From NCBI RefSeq assembly GCF_020525925.1, contig NZ_CP084876.1:310001-374000 (forward strand): a stretch of DNA of 64,000 nucleotides. Reading direction: 5' to 3'. The notes beneath the pieces are model-generated. The model ran no database searches. It saw nothing but the letters and a program-made list of their open reading frames with translations, and was not told where the DNA came from. Of this stretch, positions 7,655 to 15,549 are shown one piece after another. Source of the stretch: Klebsiella quasipneumoniae subsp. quasipneumoniae (GTDB taxonomy: Bacteria > Pseudomonadota > Gammaproteobacteria > Enterobacterales > Enterobacteriaceae). How positions within the stretch are numbered: the stretch's first letter is position 1; each line of letters opens with the position of its first letter. Both the position numbers and the translations under genes were made by a program.

Positions 7655-8875
7655 ATGCCCGAATCCGTCGCCGAACCGGCGCTCAATGGACTGCGCCTCA
7701 ATCTGCGGATTGTCTCCGTGGTTATTTTTAACTTTGCCAGCTACCTCACCATCGGCTTGCCGCTGGCGGTACTTCCTGGCTATGTGCATGATGTAATGGG
7801 CTTTAGCGCTTTCTGGGCCGGCCTGGTGATTAGTCTGCAATATTTCGCCACGCTGCTCAGCCGCCCGCACGCCGGGCGCTACGCTGACCTGCTGGGGCCC
7901 AAAAAGATTGTCGTCTTCGGCCTCTGCGGCTGCTTTTTAAGCGGTCTGAGCTATCTGCTGGCCGCCTGGAGCAGCGGCTGGCCGCTGGTTAGCCTGCTGC
8001 TGCTATGCCTCGGACGAGTCATTCTCGGCATCGGCCAGAGCTTTGCCGGCACCGGCTCGACGCTGTGGGGCGTCGGCGTTGTTGGGTCGCTGCATATCGG
8101 GCGGGTGATCTCATGGAACGGCATTGTGACCTACGGGGCGATGGCGATGGGCGCCCCGCTCGGCGTGCTGTGCTATTCGCAAATTGGCCTCAGCGGCCTG
8201 GCCGGGGTCATTATGGCGGTTGCGCTGGTGGCTATCCTCTGCGCGCTGCCCCGCGCAGCGGTGAAGGCGGCGAAAGGCAAAGCAATGTCGTTTCGCGCGG
8301 TGCTCGGGCGGGTGTGGCCCTACGGCATGGCGCTGGCCCTGGCCTCCGCCGGTTTCGGGGTTATCGCCACCTTTATCACGCTGTTTTATGACGCCAAAGG
8401 CTGGGACGGGGCGGCCTTCGCCCTGACGTTGTTCAGCTGCGCGTTCGTTGGCGCGCGGCTGCTGTTTCCCAACGCCATTAACCGGCTGGGGGGGCTGAAC
8501 GTGGCGATGCTCTGCTTTAGCGTGGAGATCATCGGCCTGCTGCTGGTCGGCTTTGCCGATACGCCGCTGCTGGCGAAAATCGGCACCTTTCTTACCGGGG
8601 CCGGGTTCTCACTGGTCTTTCCGGCGCTGGGCGTGGTGGCGGTGAAAGCGGTGCCGCAGCATAACCAGGGGTCGGCGCTGGCCACCTATACCGTGTTTAT
8701 GGATTTGTCGTTAGGCGTCACCGGGCCGCTGGCCGGCTTGCTGATGGCGTGGACCGGGATCCCGGTGATATATCTGGCGGCGGCAGGTCTGGTGATGGCG
8801 GCGCTGCTGCTGGGCTGGCGGTTAAAAAAACGGCCCCCGGTCAGCGAACCGGAGGCCGTCGCACCAGGCCAGTAA
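7655..8875 (+). CDS. yhhS: Major facilitator superfamily transporter YhhS
   Basis: A 406-residue MFS protein with twelve hydrophobic segments and the motif A-like loop GRYADLLGPKK between helices 2 and 3. It is almost colinear with E. coli YhhS from the first residues (MPESVAEPALNGLRLNLRI) to the basic tail. In E. coli it belongs to an arabinose-efflux-like group, with phenotypes reported for some herbicides, but its natural substrate is not settled. It is convergent with dcrB; the genes end on adjacent bases, and the dcrB terminator lies inside this coding sequence. In E. coli the next genes on this side are yhhT, acpT and nik; here the polyene cluster takes their place. Confidence 0.95.
   Translation: MPESVAEPALNGLRLNLRIVSVVIFNFASYLTIGLPLAVLPGYVHDVMGFSAFWAGLVISLQYFATLLSRPHAGRYADLLGPKKIVVFGLCGCFLSGLSYLLAAWSSGWPLVSLLLLCLGRVILGIGQSFAGTGSTLWGVGVVGSLHIGRVISWNGIVTYGAMAMGAPLGVLCYSQIGLSGLAGVIMAVALVAILCALPRAAVKAAKGKAMSFRAVLGRVWPYGMALALASAGFGVIATFITLFYDAKGWDGAAFALTLFSCAFVGARLLFPNAINRLGGLNVAMLCFSVEIIGLLLVGFADTPLLAKIGTFLTGAGFSLVFPALGVVAVKAVPQHNQGSALATYTVFMDLSLGVTGPLAGLLMAWTGIPVIYLAAAGLVMAALLLGWRLKKRPPVSEPEAVAPGQ
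8824..8859 (-). terminator. Rho-independent terminator of dcrB, inside the 3' end of yhhS
   Basis: Read on the minus strand, a 12-bp stem (8848-8859 with 8830-8841, one mismatch, 6-nt loop) is followed by seven U residues (8830-8824). It lies 17 bp past the dcrB stop codon and wholly within the last codons of yhhS. Confidence 0.85.
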
Positions 8876-9433
8876 TTACTGGATGGTGAGGGTGCTGATG
8901 ATGCTTTCCGCTTCGGTCTGCGCCTGCTGCTGGTTGTCCGCCGGCAGGGTGACCTGCAGGGTCAGCAGTTTGTCATCCACTTTGCCGAGGAGCACGGAAG
9001 ACCAGGCGGTCTGCCCCTTGGCGGAGATGATGCTGTCCAGCTGCTGCAGGGTGTGACCTTTGATCTCCAGCGATTTATTGCTCACCACCTGCAGCTGCGG
9101 GTCGCGGCTACGCTGCTGATCTTCCAGGCGCTTCGCCAGCACCGCCAGGTCTTCATTGGTGCTGTCGCCGACGATGACGATGACTGCTTTCTGGCCGGTG
9201 GCGTCAGAATAGACGTGCATGTTGTTCGCCTGAGTACCCAGTTTGCCGCTCTGGTCGGCCATGCCCGCAGGCAGGGTGAAGCTCAGTTTGCCATCCAGCA
9301 GGCTGATCGCCTGGCCGCTGGTGTTGCTCTCCGCTGCTGCCCCAACGGTTGGCGCTTTTGAATCGCTGTTATCGCAGGCGGCAAGCCCCATCACCAGCAG
9401 GCCAATACCGACATATTTAACCAAATTGCGCAT
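8876..9433 (-). CDS. dcrB: Lipoprotein DcrB
   Basis: A 185-residue envelope protein with a signal peptide and the lipobox LAAC at residues 18-21. It matches E. coli DcrB in length and sequence (for example [14 protein letters not shown] and [22 protein letters not shown]). DcrB was named for the resistance of mutants to phages C1 and C6, and has since been linked to lipoprotein maturation in the inner membrane of enterobacteria. The start at 9433 (MRNLVKYVG) follows the E. coli protein; another ATG two codons earlier at 9439 is possible. The gene ends next to the yhhS stop. Confidence 0.95.
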   Translation of the reverse strand: MRNLVKYVGIGLLVMGLAACDNSDSKAPTVGAAAESNTSGQAISLLDGKLSFTLPAGMADQSGKLGTQANNMHVYSDATGQKAVIVIVGDSTNEDLAVLAKRLEDQQRSRDPQLQVVSNKSLEIKGHTLQQLDSIISAKGQTAWSSVLLGKVDDKLLTLQVTLPADNQQQAQTEAESIISTLTIQ

Positions 9434-9506
9434 TGACATCTTCCTTTCGATAAACGGCCACTAATGGCTCATCCGGCTATCTTAACACATCAGCCCGCGA
9501 GTACCT

Positions 9507-10172
9507 TTAACTCGGCTGCAATGCCGACAAATCAGATTTATCCGCCAGCCTTTTCAACAGCATATTTAACAGTACGCCGTACATCGGCAGGAAGAAAATG
9601 ATGCTGATAAGCACTTTAAAGCTGTAGTCGACGAGGGCGATTTCCCCCCAGTGGGCGGCCATAAATGGATCCGGGCTGCGCCAGAAGGCGATGAAGAAGA
9701 ACGCCACGGTATCGCTGATGTTGCCGAACAGCGTCGAGGCGGTGGGGGCCAGCCACCAGCGGCGGCTCTGCCGCAGGCGGTTGAAGACGTGGACGTCGAG
9801 GATCTGCCCCAGCGCATAGGCCATAAAGCTGGCGATGGCGATACGCGCGACGAAGAGATTAAAGGTGCCCAGCGCCGCGAAACCCTGCCACTCGCCCATG
9901 TAAAACAGGGCGGAGATGGCGTAGGAGATGACCAGCGCCGGGACCATCACCGCAAAAATAATGCGTCGCGCCAGCGGTGCGCCAAAAATTCGCACCGTCA
10001 GATCGGTGGCGAGGAAGATAAACGGAAAACTGAACGCCCCCCAGGTGGTATGGAAACCAAAGATGGAGATCGGTAGCTGAACCAGATAGTTGCTGGAGGT
10101 GATCACCAGCAGATGAAATAGCGAAAGCCAGACGAGCGCTTTTTTGCGCTGTACGGTAGTAAACGGATTCAT
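9507..10172 (-). CDS. yhhQ: Queuosine precursor (preQ0) transporter YhhQ
   Basis: A 221-residue inner-membrane protein with about six hydrophobic segments, the COG1738/VUT_1 family. The blocks GFHTTWGAFSFPFIFLATDL and LNMLLKRLADKS match E. coli YhhQ, which imports 7-cyano-7-deazaguanine (preQ0) so that it can be salvaged into the tRNA base queuosine. It is divergent from tusA, another tRNA-modification gene, across a 206-bp region. It precedes dcrB on the same strand with a 73-bp gap, so it may be transcribed with it. Confidence 0.95.
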   Translation of the reverse strand: MNPFTTVQRKKALVWLSLFHLLVITSSNYLVQLPISIFGFHTTWGAFSFPFIFLATDLTVRIFGAPLARRIIFAVMVPALVISYAISALFYMGEWQGFAALGTFNLFVARIAIASFMAYALGQILDVHVFNRLRQSRRWWLAPTASTLFGNISDTVAFFFIAFWRSPDPFMAAHWGEIALVDYSFKVLISIIFFLPMYGVLLNMLLKRLADKSDLSALQPS

Positions 10173-10378
10173 ATTGTGACCTTTTTATGCCCGTCATGCT
10201 TCAGGTAAATGAGCAATCGGCAGCGGAACGTTGGGGTGAGGGAACCCAATGAAAAACGGCTGCATGATACTGCGTTGCCGGCGTAATGCAATGGTTGTTT
10301 TTCGCGCAAACGTTAACCTGGCTTGCGTACTGGCGAACTGGGGGTAAACTAGGGCCGTTTTGTTGATGTGAGACTAAA

Positions 10379-10624
10379 ATGAGCGAACTTTTCTCCACTC
10401 CAGACCACACTCTGGATGCCCTGGGACTGCGCTGCCCGGAGCCGGTCATGATGGTGCGTAAAACCGTGCGGACAATGCCCGTCGGCGAGACGCTGCTGAT
10501 TATTGCTGACGATCCGGCCACCACCCGCGATATCCCGGGATTCTGCCGCTTTATGGAGCATGAGCTGGTGGCCCAGCAAACCGAAGCTCTGCCGTACCGC
10601 TACCTGATCCGCAAAAGCCACTGA
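10379..10624 (+). CDS. tusA: Sulfur carrier protein TusA
   Basis: An 81-residue TusA/SirA protein. The CPxP motif LRCPEP holds the persulfide-carrying cysteine at residue 19. TusA takes sulfur from the cysteine desulfurase IscS and passes it through TusBCD and TusE to MnmA for 2-thiolation of tRNA wobble uridine; it also influences molybdenum cofactor synthesis. Length and sequence match the E. coli protein. It is a single-gene unit: a repeat array begins seven bases after its stop. Confidence 0.97.
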   Translation: MSELFSTPDHTLDALGLRCPEPVMMVRKTVRTMPVGETLLIIADDPATTRDIPGFCRFMEHELVAQQTEALPYRYLIRKSH

Positions 10625-10630
10625 GTCTCT

Positions 10631-11065
10631 CCCGGATGGCGACGCGTAGCGCCTTATCCGGGCTACCCGACGGTCTGTAACCGTAGCCCTGCTAAGCGTA
10701 GCGCGAGCAGGGAATATCCCGGATGGCGGCGCGTAGCGCCTTATCCGGGCTACCCGACGGTCTGGAACCGTAGCCCTGCTAAGCGTAGCGCGAGCAGGGA
10801 ATACCCCGGATAGCGGCGCGTAGCGCCTTATCCGGGCTACCCGACGGTCCGGAATCGTAGCCCTGCTAAGCGCAGCGCGAGCAGGGAATACCCCGGATAG
10901 CGGCGCGTAGCGCCTTATCCGGGCTACCCGACGGTCCGGAACCGTAGCCCTGCTAAGCGCAGCGCGAGCAGGGAATATCCCGGATGGCGGCGCGTAGCGC
11001 CTTATCCGGGCTACCCGACGGTCTGGAACCGTAGCCCTGCTAAGCGTAGCGCGAGCAGGGAAGCC
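10631..11065. repeat. Five tandem 87-bp REP/BIME units
   Basis: The block beginning CCCGGATGGC recurs at 10631, 10718, 10805, 10892 and 10979, exactly 87 bp apart, and the last copy ends near 11065. Each unit holds two palindromic REP-type hairpins: one built on GGCGCGTAGCGCC and one on CCTGCTAAGCGTAGCGCGAG. Copies differ at only a few positions. The array fills the convergent gap between tusA and zntA. REP/BIME elements are known in enterobacteria as sites for gyrase, IHF and mRNA protection. Confidence 0.95.
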
Positions 11066-11075
11066 GGTATCTATG

Positions 11076-13286
11076 CTACAACTTCTTACGCAATAACCGC
11101 AGCGCGTTAGCCGTTACCAGTACGGTGGCGCCGGTATCCGCCAGCACCGCCAGCCACAGGCCGGTCAGGCCGAGCAGGGTGGTGACAAGGAAAATCCCCT
11201 TCAGCCCTAAGGCAATCGCGATGTTCTGGCGAATATTCGCGTGGGTCGCCCGCGCCAGGGAGATCATCTGCGCCAGGCCGGTCAGACGGTTGTGGGTCAG
11301 CGCGGCGTCGGCGGTCTCCAGCGCCACGTCGGTGCCGCTGCCCATGGCGATGCCGATGGTCGCCGCCTTCATCGCCGGGGCGTCGTTGATGCCGTCCCCG
11401 ACCATCGCCAGCGGCGCATCGGCATTCAGCGCCATCACCGCTTCGACTTTGTCCGCCGGCAGCAGGCCGGCGCGGAATTCCAGCCCCAGTTCGCTGGCGA
11501 TGGCCGCCGCGGCGCGCGGGTTATCCCCGGTAAGGATCACCCCCTGCACCCCCAGCTGGTGTAAGGCATCCACTGCCTGACGCGCGTCGTCGCGCAGGGT
11601 GTCGCGCAGCGCCAGGATGCCGAGAAGCGTCTCGCCGCGCATGACCAGCACCACCGTTTGACCGGCGCTCTCCAGCTGCTGGATCTGCGCCTCATGATCT
11701 GACGGGGCGGCTTTGCTGGCCGCGCAGATCACGATACGGCTGCCGTTGACCTCGGCTTCGATACCGGAGCCGGCCAGCGCCCGCTGGCCGCTGGCCTGCG
11801 GAATACTCAACTGACGCCGCTGCGCTTCGCGGACGATAGCCTGCGCCAGCGGATGGCTGGAGCCTTGCTCAACCGCCGCCGCCAGCGCCAGCAGCGTGTT
11901 ATCGTCATTCTCAGCCGTGGCGATGACCGAGGTCACCTGCGGCTGGCCGACGGTCAGGGTGCCGGTTTTGTCGAACGCCACCTGGCGCACCTGGCCCAGC
12001 TGTTCCAGGGCCGCGCCGCCTTTAATTAACGCTCCGCGTCGGGCGGCGACCGCCAGGCCGGAAGTGATGGCTGCCGGGGTGGAGATGACCAGCGCGCACG
12101 GGCAGCCGATCAGCAGCAGCGTCAGCCCTTTATAAATCCACGGCAGCCAGGCGCTGGCGAAGAGCAGGGGCGGGACAATGGCGACCAACAGGGCCACCAC
12201 CATAATGGCCGGAGTGTAGATCCGGCTGAAGCGATCGATAAAACGCTCGATCGGCGCCCGACGCTCCTCCGCCTCTTCAATCAGCTTCAGGATGCGGTCG
12301 ATGGCGCTGTCGCCCGGTTCGGAGATTACGGTCAGCTGCACCAGGCGGTCGACGCTGGTGGCGCCTGCCGCTACGCGTTCTCCGGCCTGGCGCTCCACCG
12401 GCACCGACTCGCCGGTCAGAGCGCTTTCATCAAAGCTGGCAAATGGCGACAGCAGCTGACCATCCGCCGGCAGACGCCCACCGGCGGCCACTTCGATCAC
12501 ATCCCCGGGGCGCAGATCGCGCTGGGCGACGGTTTCCCGCACGCCGTTGCGCAGGCGAATGGCGGTGTCGGGCTTCAGCGCCATCAGCGCGCTCACCCCC
12601 TGCCGCGCGCGGCTGGCGGCCCAGCCTTCGAGACGCTCGCCGATCAGGAACAGCAGCAGGACCATCGCCGCCTCTGCGGTGGCGCCGATAAACAGCGCCC
12701 CGATGGCGGCGACGCTCATCAGCGTTTCAATGGCGAACCAGCTCCCGCTCTTGATCAGGCGCAGCGCCTGGCGGGCAACCGGCCAGAGGCCGACCAGGGT
12801 GGTGGCAATAAAGGCTAACTGACCGGCAGGGTGGTTGGCCTGCTCCAGCCCCCAGCTCAGGGCCATCATCATGACCAGCGTCAGCAACGGTAAATTGTCG
12901 CGCAGCCGCGAGCCCTGAGTTTTCTCTGACGCGGGGGCATCGGCATCGCGCAGCGTATAGCCTGCCTGACGTACCGCCTGCTCAACCTGAGCCCGAACGT
13001 CGCCCTCGGCGTTAACCAATAATTTTTCAGTGGCGAACAGCACCTGAACCTGACTGACGCCGGGCACCTGACGAACCGCCGTTTCCACCTTGCGGGCGCA
13101 GGCGGCGCAGTCCATGCCTGCAACCTGCCAGCTGTAGCGGGCGTCGCTGAGCGCTTCGGCGGCAGGCGCGCTCTCTGCGGCGCAGGCGTGGTCTGTGCAG
13201 CAGCTTTCCGCCGGGGCGGGCGCTGGCCGCATGGTGAATGACGAGAATTGTGGGACTTTTTTATCCTGCGCGTCTGGAGTCGACAT
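11076..13286 (-). CDS. zntA: Zn(II)/Cd(II)/Pb(II)-exporting P1B-type ATPase ZntA
   Basis: A 736-residue heavy-metal P-type ATPase. The cytosolic metal-binding domain has GMDCAAC (Cys60, Cys63) after a Cys-rich N-terminal stretch CCTDHAC. The transmembrane metal site is the CPC motif in CPCALVIS, the phosphorylated aspartate is Asp439 in DKTGTLT, and the hinge motif GDGINDAPA follows. It pumps zinc, cadmium and lead out across the inner membrane. An upstream MerR-type promoter with a ZntR operator shows control by zinc. It is transcribed alone, with the repeat array downstream. Confidence 0.97.
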   Translation of the reverse strand: MSTPDAQDKKVPQFSSFTMRPAPAPAESCCTDHACAAESAPAAEALSDARYSWQVAGMDCAACARKVETAVRQVPGVSQVQVLFATEKLLVNAEGDVRAQVEQAVRQAGYTLRDADAPASEKTQGSRLRDNLPLLTLVMMMALSWGLEQANHPAGQLAFIATTLVGLWPVARQALRLIKSGSWFAIETLMSVAAIGALFIGATAEAAMVLLLFLIGERLEGWAASRARQGVSALMALKPDTAIRLRNGVRETVAQRDLRPGDVIEVAAGGRLPADGQLLSPFASFDESALTGESVPVERQAGERVAAGATSVDRLVQLTVISEPGDSAIDRILKLIEEAEERRAPIERFIDRFSRIYTPAIMVVALLVAIVPPLLFASAWLPWIYKGLTLLLIGCPCALVISTPAAITSGLAVAARRGALIKGGAALEQLGQVRQVAFDKTGTLTVGQPQVTSVIATAENDDNTLLALAAAVEQGSSHPLAQAIVREAQRRQLSIPQASGQRALAGSGIEAEVNGSRIVICAASKAAPSDHEAQIQQLESAGQTVVLVMRGETLLGILALRDTLRDDARQAVDALHQLGVQGVILTGDNPRAAAAIASELGLEFRAGLLPADKVEAVMALNADAPLAMVGDGINDAPAMKAATIGIAMGSGTDVALETADAALTHNRLTGLAQMISLARATHANIRQNIAIALGLKGIFLVTTLLGLTGLWLAVLADTGATVLVTANALRLLRKKL

Positions 13287-13324
13287 GGCACCCTCCGGTA
13301 AATGATAATTTTCTCATTAGACGT

Positions 13325-13356
13325 AGGATACACTCTGGAGTCGACTCCAGAGTCAA
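13325..13356 (-). promoter_or_regulatory. ZntR-type promoter of zntA
   Basis: On the minus strand TTGACT (13356-13351) and TATCCT (13330-13325) are separated by 20 bp, the over-long spacing of MerR-family promoters. The spacer region carries a perfect 22-bp palindrome at 13332-13353, each half reading ACTCTGGAGTC, the known ZntR operator type. ZntR with bound zinc would realign the promoter elements and activate transcription. Confidence 0.93.
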
Positions 13357-13364
13357 GGACTAAA

Positions 13365-13991
13365 TTACAGGTACAGCGCGCGCACGATGAGGAAGTGGCC
13401 GGCAAAGTAAAACGCGGCGGCAATGGCGTTATCGGCGCGGAAACGGCGGCGATAGTGGCTCACCAGCCACACGGCATTGCTCAGCAGCAGCAGAGCGGCG
13501 CCGGCGAATCCGGACAGCGCGGTGTTGGTAGGGCGGGCAAACCACAGCTCACCGGCCAGCCAGACCATCACCAGCGTCATGCCGATAAAGGTCAGCACCG
13601 GCATTTTCATCTCTTCCAGCCGGCTCCAGATCACCGCCATCAGCAGGGCGCCGAATACCAGCAGCACCAGCGGCAGCGGCCAGAAGAATGACAGCGTCAG
13701 CTGGCTGGCGAACCAGATGGTATACAGCAGATGCGACAGGAAGAAGGCGCCCACTGCGTACATCACCCGCTGGCGCGGCAGCAGGGTCAGGGCGTCGCCG
13801 AGCAGGGAGGCGCACAGGCCGGCCAGCACCAGGTAGCTGATGGCATTGAACATCGGCGCCTGCCAGGCCAGCAACAGCAACAGAATCAGGGTGACAGGTT
13901 TAAATACCCAGCGTCGCCAGGCCGGCCCGCGATAGGATGCATCGACATAAAGCCATGCGGAGAAACAGACAGCAATAAATGACCAAAGCAT
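13365..13991 (-). CDS. yhhN: YhhN family (lysoplasmalogenase-like) membrane protein
   Basis: A 208-residue polytopic membrane protein with seven or eight hydrophobic segments, of the YhhN/TMEM86 family. Eukaryotic members (TMEM86B) are lysoplasmalogenases; the bacterial role is not established, so the enzyme activity is only a family hint. Conserved polar residues within membrane segments, such as LLGDALTLL around residue 65, are visible. It lies directly before the zntA promoter on the same strand; only nine bases separate its stop codon from the zntA -35 element. Confidence 0.93.
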   Translation of the reverse strand: MLWSFIAVCFSAWLYVDASYRGPAWRRWVFKPVTLILLLLLAWQAPMFNAISYLVLAGLCASLLGDALTLLPRQRVMYAVGAFFLSHLLYTIWFASQLTLSFFWPLPLVLLVFGALLMAVIWSRLEEMKMPVLTFIGMTLVMVWLAGELWFARPTNTALSGFAGAALLLLSNAVWLVSHYRRRFRADNAIAAAFYFAGHFLIVRALYL

Positions 13992-14132
13992 AGTAAGTCC
14001 CTGTATCTGTTATCATAAGGAAAGTTACGGATGCGTGAAGCTACCACTCAGTGTAGTGGTTTGGCGCAGCAGATGACAATGTTATTCCAGTCGCAGTATG
14101 CTGATTCCTGATATTTTTTATGGGTAACCTTA

Positions 14133-14492
14133 ATGAGTAAAATGCCGCTCTTTTTTGTTCTGGTCGTCGCGGTGATTGTGGTGGCGGCTTCGTTTCGCTA
14201 TGTGCAGCAGCGCCGCGAAAAACTGGCGAACGACGCCGCGCCGGTGTTGCAAAAGCGGGTGATCGTCAGCAATAAGCGGGAAAAAGTGATTAACGATCGG
14301 CGTTCGCGGCAGCAGACGGTGACGCCTGCGGGCAGCGAGATGCGCTATGAAGCGAGCTTTCGCCCTGAGAACGGCGGGCTGGAGGTGGTGTTTCGCCTTG
14401 ACGCGCCGCAGTATCATGCGCTGAGCGTCGGCGATCGCGGGATGTTGAGTTATAAGGGCACAGCGTTCGTGGCGTTCACGCCCGATCCCTGA
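14133..14492 (+). CDS. yhhM: DUF2500 family protein YhhM
   Basis: A 119-residue protein with one N-terminal membrane anchor (residues about 5-22), a short coiled and basic region, and a small beta-rich domain ending SYKGTAFVAFTPDP. It corresponds to E. coli YhhM (DUF2500), of unknown function. The topology suggests the domain faces the periplasm. It is divergent from yhhN and convergent with yhhL, with only 13 bp between the stops. Confidence 0.9.
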   Translation: MSKMPLFFVLVVAVIVVAASFRYVQQRREKLANDAAPVLQKRVIVSNKREKVINDRRSRQQTVTPAGSEMRYEASFRPENGGLEVVFRLDAPQYHALSVGDRGMLSYKGTAFVAFTPDP

Positions 14493-14505
14493 GCCCTTGT
14501 CAGGA

Positions 14506-14781
14506 CTATTTCTTCAGTGTCGCCTTCAGTTTTTTCTGCCAGGCGACGAGCTCAAACACGCCGAAGATAAAAATGCGGATTTGCTCAAAGCGGCCCAGCG
14601 GCGGGGCATCCTTCGGCTGCGTCGCCTTGAGCAGCGTCAGCTGCAGACCGTGCATCAGGATCATAAAAATCAGCGCGACGTTGACGAAGATATTCAGCGG
14701 CTTCGGAAAGGGCTGAAACAGATTCAATAACAGAAAGGCCCAGACGCACAGCATCAGCAGGCGGCCTAAATTAATCAGCAT
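14506..14781 (-). CDS. yhhL: DUF1145 family membrane protein YhhL
   Basis: A 91-residue protein with three hydrophobic segments (about residues 5-20, 27-45 and 68-80) and a lysine-rich end. It matches E. coli YhhL (DUF1145), function unknown. The ATG at 14781 lies 11 bp inside the end of rsmD and is preceded by GGAGAG, so it is translated with rsmD. Much longer in-frame extensions into rsmD are shadows of that gene and were not used. Confidence 0.9.
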   Translation of the reverse strand: MLINLGRLLMLCVWAFLLLNLFQPFPKPLNIFVNVALIFMILMHGLQLTLLKATQPKDAPPLGRFEQIRIFIFGVFELVAWQKKLKATLKK

Positions 14782-15367
14782 GGTTCTCTCCTTGGGCCTC
14801 ACGTTGGTAAAGACGGTACGCGACTTGTCCGGCCACTTTTTCACGATACAGATGCCAGTTCGCCGGTACCGGCGGTAAACCGTTTTCGACTTCGCTTTCG
14901 ACGTACACCAGGGCCTCGTCGGCCAGCCAGCCCTGCGTTTCCAGCAGGCGCAGCGTCTCCTCCAGCAGCCCCTGACGGAACGGTGGGTCGACAAACACAA
15001 TCTGATGCGGCGTGCCTGGTTGGCTCAGGAAGCTGAGGGTGTTAGTCGCGATCACCTTGCCGCGATCCGCTTTCAGGGTGGCCAGGTTTTTTTGTAACTG
15101 CTGAGCGACGCCGCGCTCCATCTCCAGTAGCGTGGTGCTGGCCGCATAGCGGGACAGCGCCTCAAGCCCCAGCGCGCCGCTGCCGGCAAAGCAGTCGAGG
15201 CAGTGCGCGTCAACGATGGACGGCGCCAGCCAGTTAAAAAGGGTTTCGCGAACCCGGTCGGTGGTCGGCCGCAGGCCCGGGCTCTCCGGCACCGGTAATT
15301 TACGGCCGCGCCATTGCCCGCCGATGATGCGGATCTGGCCGCTGCCCGCGTGGTTTGGTTTTTTCAT
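14771..15367 (-). CDS. rsmD: 16S rRNA (guanine-966 N2)-methyltransferase RsmD
   Basis: A 198-residue Rossmann-fold methyltransferase. The SAM motif reads LDCFAGSGALGLEALSR and the catalytic DPPF motif lies in FVDPPFRQGLLEE. It methylates G966 of 16S rRNA in the assembled small subunit. The start at 15367 (MKKPNHAG) matches E. coli; an ATG four codons earlier (15379) is possible. It is divergent from ftsY and overlaps yhhL at its 3' end. Confidence 0.96.
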   Translation of the reverse strand: MKKPNHAGSGQIRIIGGQWRGRKLPVPESPGLRPTTDRVRETLFNWLAPSIVDAHCLDCFAGSGALGLEALSRYAASTTLLEMERGVAQQLQKNLATLKADRGKVIATNTLSFLSQPGTPHQIVFVDPPFRQGLLEETLRLLETQGWLADEALVYVESEVENGLPPVPANWHLYREKVAGQVAYRLYQREAQGENHAD

Positions 15368-15549
15368 CTCTCTGCTCAAGTCTCAACTTCCGGCCTGCTA
15401 TTCTAGCGATCGACGGCGGTTGACGAAACCTTAATCCGGGGGCGGTGCTGCGAGTTAAGTTAAGTGATAGACTATCCAACTAATTTCATCATTTTTTCAG
15501 CTTCTGATGAAGCTGCGCCATGAATAAACAGCGAGGAGTGTGGTCGCAA

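Noticed and set aside
9651..10076. 141-codon open frame opposite yhhQ
   Set aside because: Very charged, low-complexity translation complementary to a membrane protein gene, a common artefact.
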